In this document: positions 1-9,011 of the stretch, in pieces
Position numbering within the stretch: the stretch's first letter is position 1
How the letters are laid out: each line of letters begins with the position of its first letter
NCBI GenBank assembly: GCA_024196135.1
Contig: JAMQCK010000472.1
Span: forward strand, 1-21,927
From: Pleurotus ostreatus/Saccharomyces cerevisiae fusant
Lineage: Eukaryota; Opisthokonta
Reading direction: 5' to 3'
Length of the DNA stretch: 21,927 bases
Notes under the pieces: generated by a model
What the model saw: the letters and a program-made list of their open reading frames with translations, nothing else
Databases searched by the model: none
Told to the model about the DNA's origin: nothing
Translations under genes and position numbers: made by a program

Positions 1-60
1 TCCCTCCCTTCCCTCCCTTCCCTCCCTTCCCTCCCTTCCCTCCCTTCCCTCCCTTCCCTC
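1..60. repeat. 9-bp microsatellite (CCCTCCCTT)n, about 6.5 copies
   Basis: The first 60 bases are a perfect array of the nonamer CCCTCCCTT. The complementary strand reads (AAGGGAGGG)n, with regularly spaced GGG runs separated by one or two purines, which fits the consensus for an intramolecular G-quadruplex. The array is cut by the window start, so its full length is unknown. It is not the TTAGGG telomere repeat found in most filamentous fungi. A window that opens inside such an array may mark a contig edge. Confidence 0.95.
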
Positions 61-99
61 GTCCTTCCCCCCTTCCCCCACCCCTGATCCCCTTCTCAT

Positions 100-1690
100 G
101 TAGCCGACACCCTTCTCTCGCCCTCAACTCCCTTTCGACTCGCGAGCGACCCCGACTCCCTCAACTCCCTCTCCCCCCCCCTCAACTCCCTCTCTCGACG
201 CCCCCTCAACTCGACTCCCTCAACTCCCTCTCCCCACCCTTCAACTCCCTCGACGCCCCGGACGCCCACCTCTTCTCACGACTTCCTCGACCTCGACTCC
301 CTCGTCGACCTCGACTCCCCCTCGTCTTCCTCGACCTCGACTCCTTCAACTCCCTCGCCTTCGCCAACACCCTCAACTCCCTCGACCTCGACTCCATCGA
401 CTACCTCGACGACCTCGACGTCCTCGACTCGCGACCTCGACACCCTCAACTCCCTTCTCTCGCTTTCGCCTTCGAAGACCGACCTCGACCTCGACTCCCT
501 CGGCTCCCTCGACGAGCGAGACGAGCGGGCGGGCGAGACGACCTCGACGAGCGAGACGACCTCGACTAGCTCGCCTCTCGACCTCGCCCCTCGACGCCCT
601 CGACATCGACTCGCAAGACGTCGACTCCCTCGCCTCTCTCGACGACTCCCCCCCTTTCCTCCCTCCCTCCCCCCCTCGACTGGACTCCCTAGACTCCCTC
701 TCCTCCCTCGACTCCCTCGACGACCTCTTCTCGCCCTCGACGTCGACGTTGACTCGCGACTTCTACTCCCTCGCCTTCTCACGTAGCTAACGCCGTCGAC
801 GACCTCGACCTCGACGTCAACGAGCTCGATGCCCCCTCGACTCCCTCGACGAGCGACCTCGATGCCCCCTCGACTCCCTCGACTCCCTCGACTCCCCCGA
901 CGCCCTCGACTCCCTCTCCTCCCTCGACAACTTCCTCGACGTCGACTCCCTCGACCTTCCCTCGACTCCTTCGCCTCCCCCTTATCTCGACTCCCTCTCC
1001 CCTAAACCCTTCTCCACGCCTGATCACCTTCTCGACCTCGACTCGCCTTCGACTCCCTCGACGACCTCGCCTCCCAGGACTCCATCGACGCCTGAGACGA
1101 GCGAGCGAGACGAGCGAGACGAGCGCTGGCGAGACGACCTCGACGCCCTAGACTCCCTCGACGACTGGGCGAGCGATCGAAGACGTCGACGAGCGGGCGA
1201 GACGAGCGACTCCCTCGACTCCCTCGACTCCCTCGACCTCGAAGCGCATGCGAGACGAGCGAGACGAGCGACCCCGACGAGCGAGACAAGCTCGACTCCC
1301 TTCGCGCGAGACTCCCTCGACACCCTCGACGCCCTCGACTCCCCCGACGACCTCGACTCGCGAGCGGACGACCTTGACGACCTCAACGACATCGACGACC
1401 TCGACGCGCGAGACGAGCGAGCGAAGGTCGGAGGGGGGCGGGCGGGCGAGTAAGCGAGCGTGCGCACGAGAAGGGCGAGACGACTCCCTCGACTCCCTCT
1501 CCTCCCTCGGATCCCTCGCCCTCGACTCGCGAGACAAGCTCGACTCCCTCGACGCCCTCGACACCCTCGACGAGCGAGACGAGACGACTTCGACGCCCTC
1601 GACGAGTGAGCGTGCGAGCGAGACACCCTTCTCTCGACGCGAGCTCGACTCGACACCCTCGACTTCGACTCGCCAGACGAGACGAGCGCA
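100..1690. repeat. Degenerate TCGA-rich 9-bp satellite, no gene
   Basis: About 1.6 kb is built almost wholly from CTCGACTCC, CTCGACGAC, CTCGACGCC and GAGCGAGAC-type nonamers, with related three- and six-base steps. By eye I count roughly 80-90 TCGA tetramers, mostly spaced by multiples of three. Because the period is a multiple of three, all six frames show long open stretches of repetitive peptides such as (VEG)n, (LDS)n and (ESR)n. These have no domain-like content, so I do not call genes. CpG is abundant and shows little C-to-T decay, unlike methylated or RIP-mutated fungal repeats. Confidence 0.9.
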
Positions 1691-1894
1691 CAAGGATAGG
1701 AAGGATGCACGTGGGAGGGAGGGGAGGGGCGGGTGTGGGAGGTTGAAAGTAGGGAAGGGGCATGGGGAGCAGGGAAGGAAGGAGCAAGAGGAGCAGGGAA
1801 GGGGCATGGAGAGTAGGGAAGGAACGTTGGAAGAAGAAAGGAAGGAACGTTGGGATCAGGGAAGGAACATGAGAAACAAGAAGGGAACATCGAA
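1691..1894. repeat. Purine-rich low-complexity tract with G-runs
   Basis: The + strand changes abruptly from pyrimidine-rich to purine-rich, with repeated AGGGAAGG, GGCATGG and GGAAGGAACGTTGG words. The last recurs near 1819-1831 and 1842-1853. Positions 1713-1739 hold six G-runs of three or four bases separated by one to three bases, a G-quadruplex-type motif on the + strand. No credible gene is seen. Confidence 0.8.
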
Positions 1895-1994
1895 AGCGAG
1901 GACGGCGACGTGCGAGCGAGGACGACGCGGTTGGACCGAGGACGACGCGGTTGAAGCGAGGACGACGCGGTTGGAGCTAGGACAGCGGGGTGGG
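1895..1994 (+). repeat. 20-bp tandem repeat, five copies
   Basis: Five consecutive 20-bp units start at 1895, 1915, 1935, 1955 and 1975, with consensus AGCGAGGACGACGCGGTTGG. The second to fourth copies are nearly identical; the first and last have diverged. A 20-bp period cannot keep a reading frame, so this is a non-coding minisatellite at the edge of the repeat block. Confidence 0.9.
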
Positions 1995-2031
1995 GAAGAG
2001 ATGGGATGAAGTCGGGGAAACAACTCAGGCG

Positions 2032-2087
2032 CGATCTATACATATGAGAAGAGGGAATGCTCGATCTATACATATGAGAAGAGGGAA
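2032..2087 (+). repeat. 26-bp perfect direct repeat with 30-bp spacing
   Basis: The same 26 bases occur at 2032-2057 and 2062-2087, separated by four bases. Each copy contains the palindrome CATATG and a GAGAAGAGGGAA tail. This is a short tandem duplication about 100 bp upstream of the LRR gene. It could be a protein-binding site array or simply the last remnant of the repeat block. Confidence 0.9.
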
Positions 2088-2191
2088 GACAGGGGATGGA
2101 ATGTGTAAGGAACTGTCATCCCCTGCGTTCATCTCCCATGTCCTCGAGAGCTGACCCCGTTCGCGCACCCTGAGGGTCAGCGAGGCGCACC

Positions 2192-2983
2192 ATGCGGGTC
2201 AGCGAGGGCTTTTTGGCCAGCGCGAACGACCTCCGAATGGCCAAGCTGTTCCACACCAACATAGGCCCTTTCAACTATGCTCCTGAACTTCGGCTTCCCA
2301 CTCTCCCCACTCTCACATCGCTCTGTCTCGATTTTAGCGCCATTATCGCGATGAACGCGCTGACGGAAGCCTTGTATGCATGTCGCAGCGGTCTCAGGTT
2401 CCTCAGTATGAATCTGCGGTTCACGCGAGATCCCTATACGAGCGGCCCCCTGGACCTGACCGCTCTCGAGGGTATGCATCTGGGAGAGACCTCCTACACG
2501 TTCCTCGAGCACATCGCCACGCCGTCATTGGAGGTCTTGTTGATCTGGGCCGTGATAGAGCTGGTCGGTAACACCCACGCGGGAGTGGCCGACGGGGACC
2601 CCTTCCCCTCATTGAGCGCATTCGTCTCGCGCATCCCTCGCCCGCGGAGACTCAAATGTGTTCGGGTTGGCGCTACTACGCGCAACGTCGATACATTCTT
2701 GGGCTTCCTGAACACGCTCGACGACCTGGAGCAGGTCCACATTGAGGATAGGGAGTACACGGGGCTCTTCTCGGAGGACCTTCTTACTTGGTTGACGTGC
2801 GTAGACGACCAGGAGCCTCACCTGCCCCATCTCAAGAAAATCGAGCTGTATCTGAGGCGTCGCCCACGATTGTCGAAAAAGATGAAGGGGGCGTTGGAAA
2901 GGATGCTGGAGTCAAGGAAGGAACGGCGAGTGTGTGCTGCCCGAGAGGTGGCCGCGATGGAGAGTCTGGTCGAGTATCTATAG
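2192..2983 (+). CDS. F-box-type leucine-rich-repeat protein, probably N-terminally truncated
   Basis: A single open exon encodes 263 aa. Spaced Leu-rich segments such as LRLPTLPTLTSLCLDF, LRFLSMNLRFT, LDLTALEGMHL and LPHLKKIELYLRR resemble the degenerate LRRs that follow the F-box in the very large family of Agaricomycete F-box proteins. These proteins normally recruit substrates to SCF ubiquitin ligases. I see no F-box (LPxEIL-type motif) at the N terminus. In this frame a TGA lies 21 bases before the ATG, and beyond it is repeat DNA. The ATG has a good context (ACCATGC). The gene may be a 5'-truncated family member, a lone LRR protein, or have a 5' exon I cannot see. The C terminus is basic and ends LVEYL. 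Family assignment rests on pattern, not on a database match. Confidence 0.6.
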   Translation: MRVSEGFLASANDLRMAKLFHTNIGPFNYAPELRLPTLPTLTSLCLDFSAIIAMNALTEALYACRSGLRFLSMNLRFTRDPYTSGPLDLTALEGMHLGETSYTFLEHIATPSLEVLLIWAVIELVGNTHAGVADGDPFPSLSAFVSRIPRPRRLKCVRVGATTRNVDTFLGFLNTLDDLEQVHIEDREYTGLFSEDLLTWLTCVDDQEPHLPHLKKIELYLRRRPRLSKKMKGALERMLESRKERRVCAAREVAAMESLVEYL

Positions 2984-3238
2984 CTGGCGGAATGTGACGC
3001 GTCTGCCAGGCGTCTGGACTCTGCAGCTGTTATTATGGCTGTGACGTCACGCGTCAGTCGCGAGAACAATGGGATCTCTGCTTGACATTGTTTGCATGCC
3101 CCTTGTCCCCGACCATCAGGTCCGACGCCGAGACCTCTCGTTCATCTCACAGATCTCTTCTATACCCTCTTTAACACACTGCTTTGCTTGTCGGAACAAC
3201 TAATCTATGGGCTTCGTTCGTCGCACCAATTGGCGACC
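2984..3238. promoter_or_regulatory. Intergenic region upstream of APN2
   Basis: This 255-bp gap separates the LRR gene stop from the APN2 start. It holds a pyrimidine-rich stretch and a weak TATA-like CTATACC near 3160. No strong core element is visible. The APN2 start has the context CGACCATGA. Confidence 0.4.
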
Positions 3239-5634
3239 ATGAAGATCATGACATGGAATATCGTACGCGTCTATCTCTTCCTCTTGATCAAAGTCCTGAC
3301 CAAAATCAGAATGGCATACGAACTATACCGCAATACCATCCGTACGCAGTATGCTGAGCTTACAGGCTGGGTAGCTCAAGCCCCCGTGCAGTTGGAACGG
3401 CCTGAAGTCACACAAGGATATCCTTGACAAGCTGGACGCGGACATCATATGCTTTCAGGGTGCGTGAGCCCCTCATGGGCAGTGTACTGTGTGCTCTAAC
3501 CCTTTGCCATCCCAGAAATGAAGTCGTCGCGGCAGAACCTGCCAAAGGACGTCGCCGTTCCCCCAGGCTACACCTCGTTCTTCTCCTTCCCCACCAAGAA
3601 GGCCGGATACTCCGGCGTCGCTATCTACGCCCAAGACCAGTATACCCCCCGCAAAGTCGAAGACCACCTCTGCGGCCACGCGAACGCCGCGGCGTCGGAC
3701 GCCGATCGCATCTCCCCCGCACTATCCTCCTACCCCATGCACCGGTCCGTCGACCTTGACCTGGACGACGACGACAACCCCATCGACTTCAAGTCTCTGG
3801 ACGCGGAAGGCCGGACGCTGGTTGCTGACTTCGGGCTCTTCGTCCTCATTAACGTGTACTGCCCGAACGACGGCTCGGAGACGCAGGAGCGCATGAAGTA
3901 CAAGATGGACTTCCACCGGGTGCTAAGTGCGCGCGTGCGCGGGCTAATCGAGGAGGGGCGGGAGGTCATTCTTGTCGGCGACCTGAACGCCGTGTCGGAC
4001 GTGGGGGACCACTGCGAGGGCGCGCTGACGGTGCGGAAGATCATCGACGAGGCGAGGAAGGAGGGGCAGGAGATTGGCGAGCAGGAGGCGGAGGAGATGT
4101 TCTATGACGCGATGCCCGCGAGGAGGTGGTTGAGGGACTCGCTGGTGGAGCACGGGGGCCCGCTGGTGGATGTGTGCAAGCGGTTTTGGCCGGAGAGGAA
4201 GGGGATGTATACTTGTGAGTGATTTAGCGTGTGGTTGAGGGTAGAAGCTGATCGGGATACAGGTTGGAATACGAAGATTTCTGCGCGTGCGTCCAACTAT
4301 GGCGCGCGTATCGACTTCATCCTCGTTACGCCCGGCCTTCTCCCACTCATCAAGCACGCCGACATCCAGCCGGACGTCAAGGGGAGCGACCACTGTCCCG
4401 TCGTCGTTGAATTCCACGATGAGGTGGACGTGGATGCCACACCCGCGACTGTCAAGGCGAACCTCAGTCTACCGCCGGACGTGACGCGGGTATCCCTTCA
4501 AACACTCATGCCTCCGCTTGCTTCCCCGCCACGACTCGCGGCGAAGAACTGGGACGAGTATAGTGGGAAGCAGAAGCTACTCGACGGGTTCTTCAAGGGC
4601 GGGGCCGGGAAGGCTAAGGCCGGTAGCAATCGACCGTCGTTGCGCGCGTCGAAGTCGGCGTCGCTGACACCAGCACCGGCCGCTGCGTCTCCGCCAGCCC
4701 CAGAGACTACGCATGATTCGCCGCCGACTGCTTCGCCTGAGCTGGAGGAGGCGATGGTCATGGAAGTTTCGCCATCGACATCAGCGTCTGCTCAGCCCGA
4801 CGAAGCCTCATTATCCAAGCCAGCGGCAGCCTCTCTACACTCGCAACTTGCACCCAACCCCCCGTCATTTTTGGCGCCGCAAGCGTCAACTGCGAAGCGG
4901 AAAGCGGGCACCTCGGCAGGACCGTCGAAGAAGCAGAAGGTCGAGAAGGGTGGCAAGGCAGAGAAGACCGTCGAGGGGCAGACGAAACTATCCGCCTTCT
5001 TCGCGAAGCCGAAGGCGTCAACTGAGGGGAAGGCATCCACTACTTCGGAGGCTAAGGGGAAGGCGTCGAGTGCCTCGGACACGAAGGGGAAGGGAAGGTC
5101 ACCGTCGAGCGACAACATCGACGCCGAAGATCCCGATTATCTGTACGCTCTCGAGCTGTCGAGGCAGTACGACGAGGCGGGTGGGCTATCGAGGAGTGGC
5201 TCGTCGTTCTCGGTGGGGAGGACAGGTTTTCAGTCCTCACAACGTACTCGGTCCTCCCAGCGCACTTCGCCGGCCTCGCCAGGGAAGTCCGCCTCCTTAC
5301 CTGTGAACTCGGCCTCCTCGTGGCAGGACCTCCTCGCCGCGCCGCCCCCACCGCGATGTTACGTGCACGACGAGCCAGCGCGGGAGTTCACGGTAAATAA
5401 GAAGGGGGAGAATAAGGGGAGGGCGTTCTATGTTTGCTCGAGGTGAGTGTGGCTTGCGCGCCTTCAGGTGGTACTGTGTATACTAAATCTGCTCATAGAC
5501 CAGTTGGGCCTGGATACGACAAGGGACGTGCTGAGCGGCGACGAGAGGATGTTGACCCGCAGTATAAGTGCGATTTCTTCAAGTGGAAGAGTGATGTGAG
5601 GAAGGAGTTCAATAGTAAACGAGGGAAGGGATGA
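3239..5634 (+). CDS. APN2: DNA-(apurinic/apyrimidinic site) endonuclease 2
   Basis: Exons: 3239-3262, 3310-3341, 3392-3459, 3516-4214, 4263-5442 and 5499-5634; 712 aa. It belongs to the Exo III family of class II AP endonucleases, which cut the backbone 5' of abasic sites and clean 3' blocked ends in nuclear base excision repair. The nuclease fold spans about residues 1-322. Visible active-site motifs are MKIMTWNINGIR, the metal ligand E42 in CFQEMKSS, Y156, D197/N199 in GDLNAVSD, and D317/H318 in GSDHCPV. A Ser/Ala/Lys-rich linker carries two PCNA-interacting boxes, QKLLDGFF (378-385) and QTKLSAFF (514-521). The C terminus is a GRF zinc finger starting at C640 and ending YKCDFFKW, a ssDNA-binding module typical of APE2. 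All six exons join in frame with branch points such as GCTGAG. The start is fixed by the conserved N terminus. Confidence 0.97.
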
Positions 5635-5894
5635 CTGCAGAGCATTTTTACATCTGTATAGCATCATTCACATTGCATATAACCTTTTTAGCGTGAACAT
5701 GGTAGGTCTGTACAACCACCTGTCATTGATTAGGGTCGCCGTCCCCAATTCTACTTGTGGGTCCCAGTTGATACACCCACGTGCGTACTCGTCCCAATGC
5801 GGAAGGAGGTGGCGAAGACGTTTCGCCTTTCCCCGCTGCCGTCGTCGTCGAGGAGCAGCGCAGCCAACCGTACTATCTATTGGTGCCCGACACT
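5635..5894. promoter_or_regulatory. APN2 3' end and HMG/zinc-finger gene 5' region
   Basis: This 260-bp gap lies between two genes on the same strand. It starts with an AT-richer stretch, CATTGCATATAACC near 5670, which may belong to the APN2 3' UTR. The frame upstream of the ATG at 5895 is open to about 5781, but there is no in-frame ATG before 5895. No clear promoter element is seen. Confidence 0.4.
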
Positions 5895-8699
5895 ATGAGC
5901 GAACAACAACGATTGGCTTCCCCAATAACCTCGGAGGACAGGACGATGGACGAAACAGTGGCAGGCGAGGGAATATCGCATATGCGTCAGCACACCCCGT
6001 CGTCCCCAAGGTCCATCCCAGCAGCAGCGACAAACGACAGTGACGAAAAGAAGTCCCTTCCATTGTCCAAAGACACAAATAGCCCTACCGGAACGCAGGA
6101 GCCAAGGGAGATACGATCGAACGCACAAGCTGCATACCTCCTTTTCCAACAGGACTATCTGCGGAACGAGGGAGGTCCCGGCGATCGCAAGGAAGGAGAG
6201 GAGGAAGGGGACAACATCGCTGGTGAGTGCGCTGGCCAACTGCCGCCGCATATCCTTGGTTTCGTGTGGCGAACTGGCTGACTTTGTGGCGTCTACGCAG
6301 CCGCTGCGTGGAAGCATCTCCCCGAAGAACAACGGCGAGCATGGGAACAAAAGGTCGATGGCAGCGCAGCCGATCCCCCAGCCGAGGGCGCCGTTGACAA
6401 GGATGGCGATGTTCAGATGGACCAGGGAACGGCGGCGAGGGATGAGCAGAATAATGTGGCGTCGGGGGCGGGGGAAGGACCAGGTGCGCGACATGCAGTC
6501 GCCCATGTTCGACTGCTAACATGTCATTCAGAGGACGCGGACTCAAACAAGCGCTCGACAAGAAGCGTCGAGGACCCCCGATATGAACTCCTAGCTACTC
6601 TCATCGCTCAAGGCGTCCCGGGCGAAGAGCTTGGACGGCGTATGGCGGAATGGGAGGCGCAACATCCTCAAGCGCAACCCCCTCCGGCAGCTACGAACGA
6701 TCCCCCACCCGCACCACCTGCACAGACATTCTACGATTCTGGTTACTCTCGCGCGTCCATCTACCCGACATCGGACTCGCGTACGGAACGCGGCGATCAG
6801 GAGGGCGAACATCGCCAGCGTCCTCCTTCTCCTGGCGCACCGCGAGCCGATGGTCCCCCCAGCGCATACCCTCCGCTCCGCACGCGCAATTATACTGGGC
6901 CAGAAGGCGGCTTCGTACCTGCCGGAGCCTGGAATCTCGCAAACTCATACGGACCTCCCCCGCCTGGTTACACGTACTACTCGCCTTTGACTGGAGGTCC
7001 TCCCGCGACGCAAGCTGCGTCGGCCGCCTCGCCGTCGAATGGGACCAGTGCGTCGGCGTCGCGCAAGAGGACAGCGCGAGGAGCTGCTAAGCAAGCGAAG
7101 GCGAAGTTCGCCGGGATGGAGGGCAATGACAGGTGTGTGAATACCTTCTTGTAGTCAGTCCTTCTGACAATTGTTGCAGTGATGAAGATGCATCCGACTT
7201 CGAAGAGCCTGCTCAGGGTGGCGCAGATGGTACTCAGGACCAAGGAAAGGCAGCACCAAAGCCGAAAGCGAAAGGCAAGCGGAAATCAGACGGGTAAGCG
7301 CAACGACAAGAGGTTCTCGGTATACGCTCACGCTCTCTAGGACTACCGCGACAGCTCGTAAGAAGCAGAAGAAGAGCAATGGCGACGCTGAAGCCCCTCC
7401 CACGTCTGCGCCTATGGTCGGCCAGGAGGTCACGGTGCCCCCTGTTCCACCTTCCGGTCCCTCGGAGCCAATGCCCAGCAACGAGGAAGACACGAGCACA
7501 TCCTCGCCCTCGGCATCTGGCAAGAAGGCGAACCCACGCGTGAAGAACAAATGGGCTTGCGACTACTGCTCTGCCACCTTCACACGCAAGTATGACCGCC
7601 AACGGCATCTCGACAGCCAGATCTGCAAGACGCGCTCCGGCAACGCTATGGCCGCTGCTTCCCATCTCACATCCGCCGATGCGCTGCCACAAGAGACCGC
7701 TGGCTCCACCGTCGTACCCGTACCGCCGCCTCCCAGCGAGCGTGACGTCGAGCGCACGTGCACGAAGTGTGGGCATATCTTCGCTAGGCGGGACGCGTAC
7801 TTGCGGCATAAGAACAGCGACTTCAACTGCGAGACGTGGAAGGGGACTAAGGGGCGTAAGGGGCGCGGTCGACCGACGAAGAACGGGTCGATGGCGCCAG
7901 GACAGCTCGCTGCTGCTGCGGAGGCGGCGGGAATCACGATTGAGCAGGGAGGGCAGGGTGGAAGTCCGGAGGCTCAATCGCAGCAGCAGCAACAACAGCC
8001 ACCGCCTGAGCACGGTCCACCGCCGGTGGGCCAACCGCTCATGTTTGCGAATCCTCTCATGCCGCAACATATGCAGATGATGATGATGCCACCAGGTAAG
8101 TCCTCCATAACTGAGTACGCTGAATTGTGGCTAATGATACGATAGGAGTACAACCGCCTCCTGGTATGCCTATGATCCCATACGGTCCTCCCCCTGGCAT
8201 TTATGGCCCTGTCATCATCGACCCGCGATACCACCCAATGCCGCACCCATACCATCAGTACATGCCCGCTCCGCCCCAAGGAGGTCAACAGAACGGACAG
8301 CAGCCTCCACCCCAAGCGCAGCCAGCGAACGGTCAACAAGCACCTGCGAGTGACGGTCAACAGCAGCGGCAAGAAGGGACTCAGCAGGAGCAACAACAGC
8401 AAGAGCAAGTGGACCCGGCACTGCATGCGTTGGATCCGGCGTTGCTGGAGGCGGTGGCGAAGGCGCTAGCTGCGAACCCGGCGACTGCGGCTGCTGTGGC
8501 TGCTAGTCAGCCTCATCTGGTCGCTGCCGCAGCGGGGGCGACGTCGGGTGGTCCCGAGAGCACTGCCTCAGCCGCGCCCGCTTCGGCTGCGAGCGGGAAA
8601 GGTGACAGTAGCTCGGGAGACCAGCCTCCCTCGCAGTCTCAAGACGCAGAGCAGCGCGCTCAAAGTACGCAGGAAGGAGAGGCACAGGCCAACGCATAG
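5895..8699 (+). CDS. HMG-box-like, C2HC zinc-finger and AT-hook nuclear protein
   Basis: Exons: 5895-6222, 6301-6483, 6532-7132, 7180-7293, 7341-8095 and 8146-8699; 844 aa, all phases consistent. Residues ~72-125 resemble an HMG box, with the helix-1 motif AYLLFQQDYL and the helix-3 motif AAAWKHLPEEQRRAWEQK joined across intron 1. A Pro/Gln-rich linker and basic clusters KPKAKGKRK and ARKKQKK (likely a bipartite nuclear signal) follow. Two zinc fingers are C482-C485-H498-C504 and C549-C552-H565-C572, both C-x2-C-x12-H-x5/6-C. Next comes GRGRPTK (from residue 583), an AT-hook core. The C terminus is Pro/Gln/Met-rich, then Ala/Ser-rich, as in transcriptional activation or prion-like regions. 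I infer a chromatin-bound transcription factor. Targets are unknown. The HMG call is by motif and is the weakest part; the fingers are clear. The start is the first in-frame ATG. Confidence 0.85.
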
Positions 8700-9011
8700 G
8701 CAAATGTGATGGCGCTGTTATTGTTGGCGTGCGCTTCAGTCAAGATCCAGTGTTCTTCGATTTTCGTCTCGGATCGCTATCTTCTTTATGAATCTGTAGC
8801 AGCATCTTTTCTCCCTTTTGTCTATGTTATACAATACCGTCTTTCTCGCAAATCGACGCAGACTGTCAGGTCCCTCCTCAAGCCTGAGCTTCAGCCCGCC
8901 CGAGCAGTTATCGCCGCTGTGGGTCCAGGCGGATTGTCATCACGTGGTGTGACCTGCGAAGGTTATCAGCGGCGAACCGCCACAAATTCCTTACCCTTGT
9001 CCGCGACTGTC
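8700..9011. other. Intergenic region, no gene seen
   Basis: This 312-bp gap separates the zinc-finger gene stop from the small Cys-rich gene. The first 140 bp are T-rich and probably the 3' UTR and terminator. The rest is likely promoter. No RNA gene or repeat is recognised. Confidence 0.5.

Noticed and set aside
1..60. Telomere repeat
   Set aside because: The unit is CCCTCCCTT, not CCCTAA, and there is no transition to the canonical repeat within the window.
1024..2073. Long open frames on both strands (up to 349 codons) in the satellite block
   Set aside because: All are products of a repeat with a period divisible by three. The peptides are Ser/Arg/Glu/Val/Gly repeats without domain content, and every frame is open.
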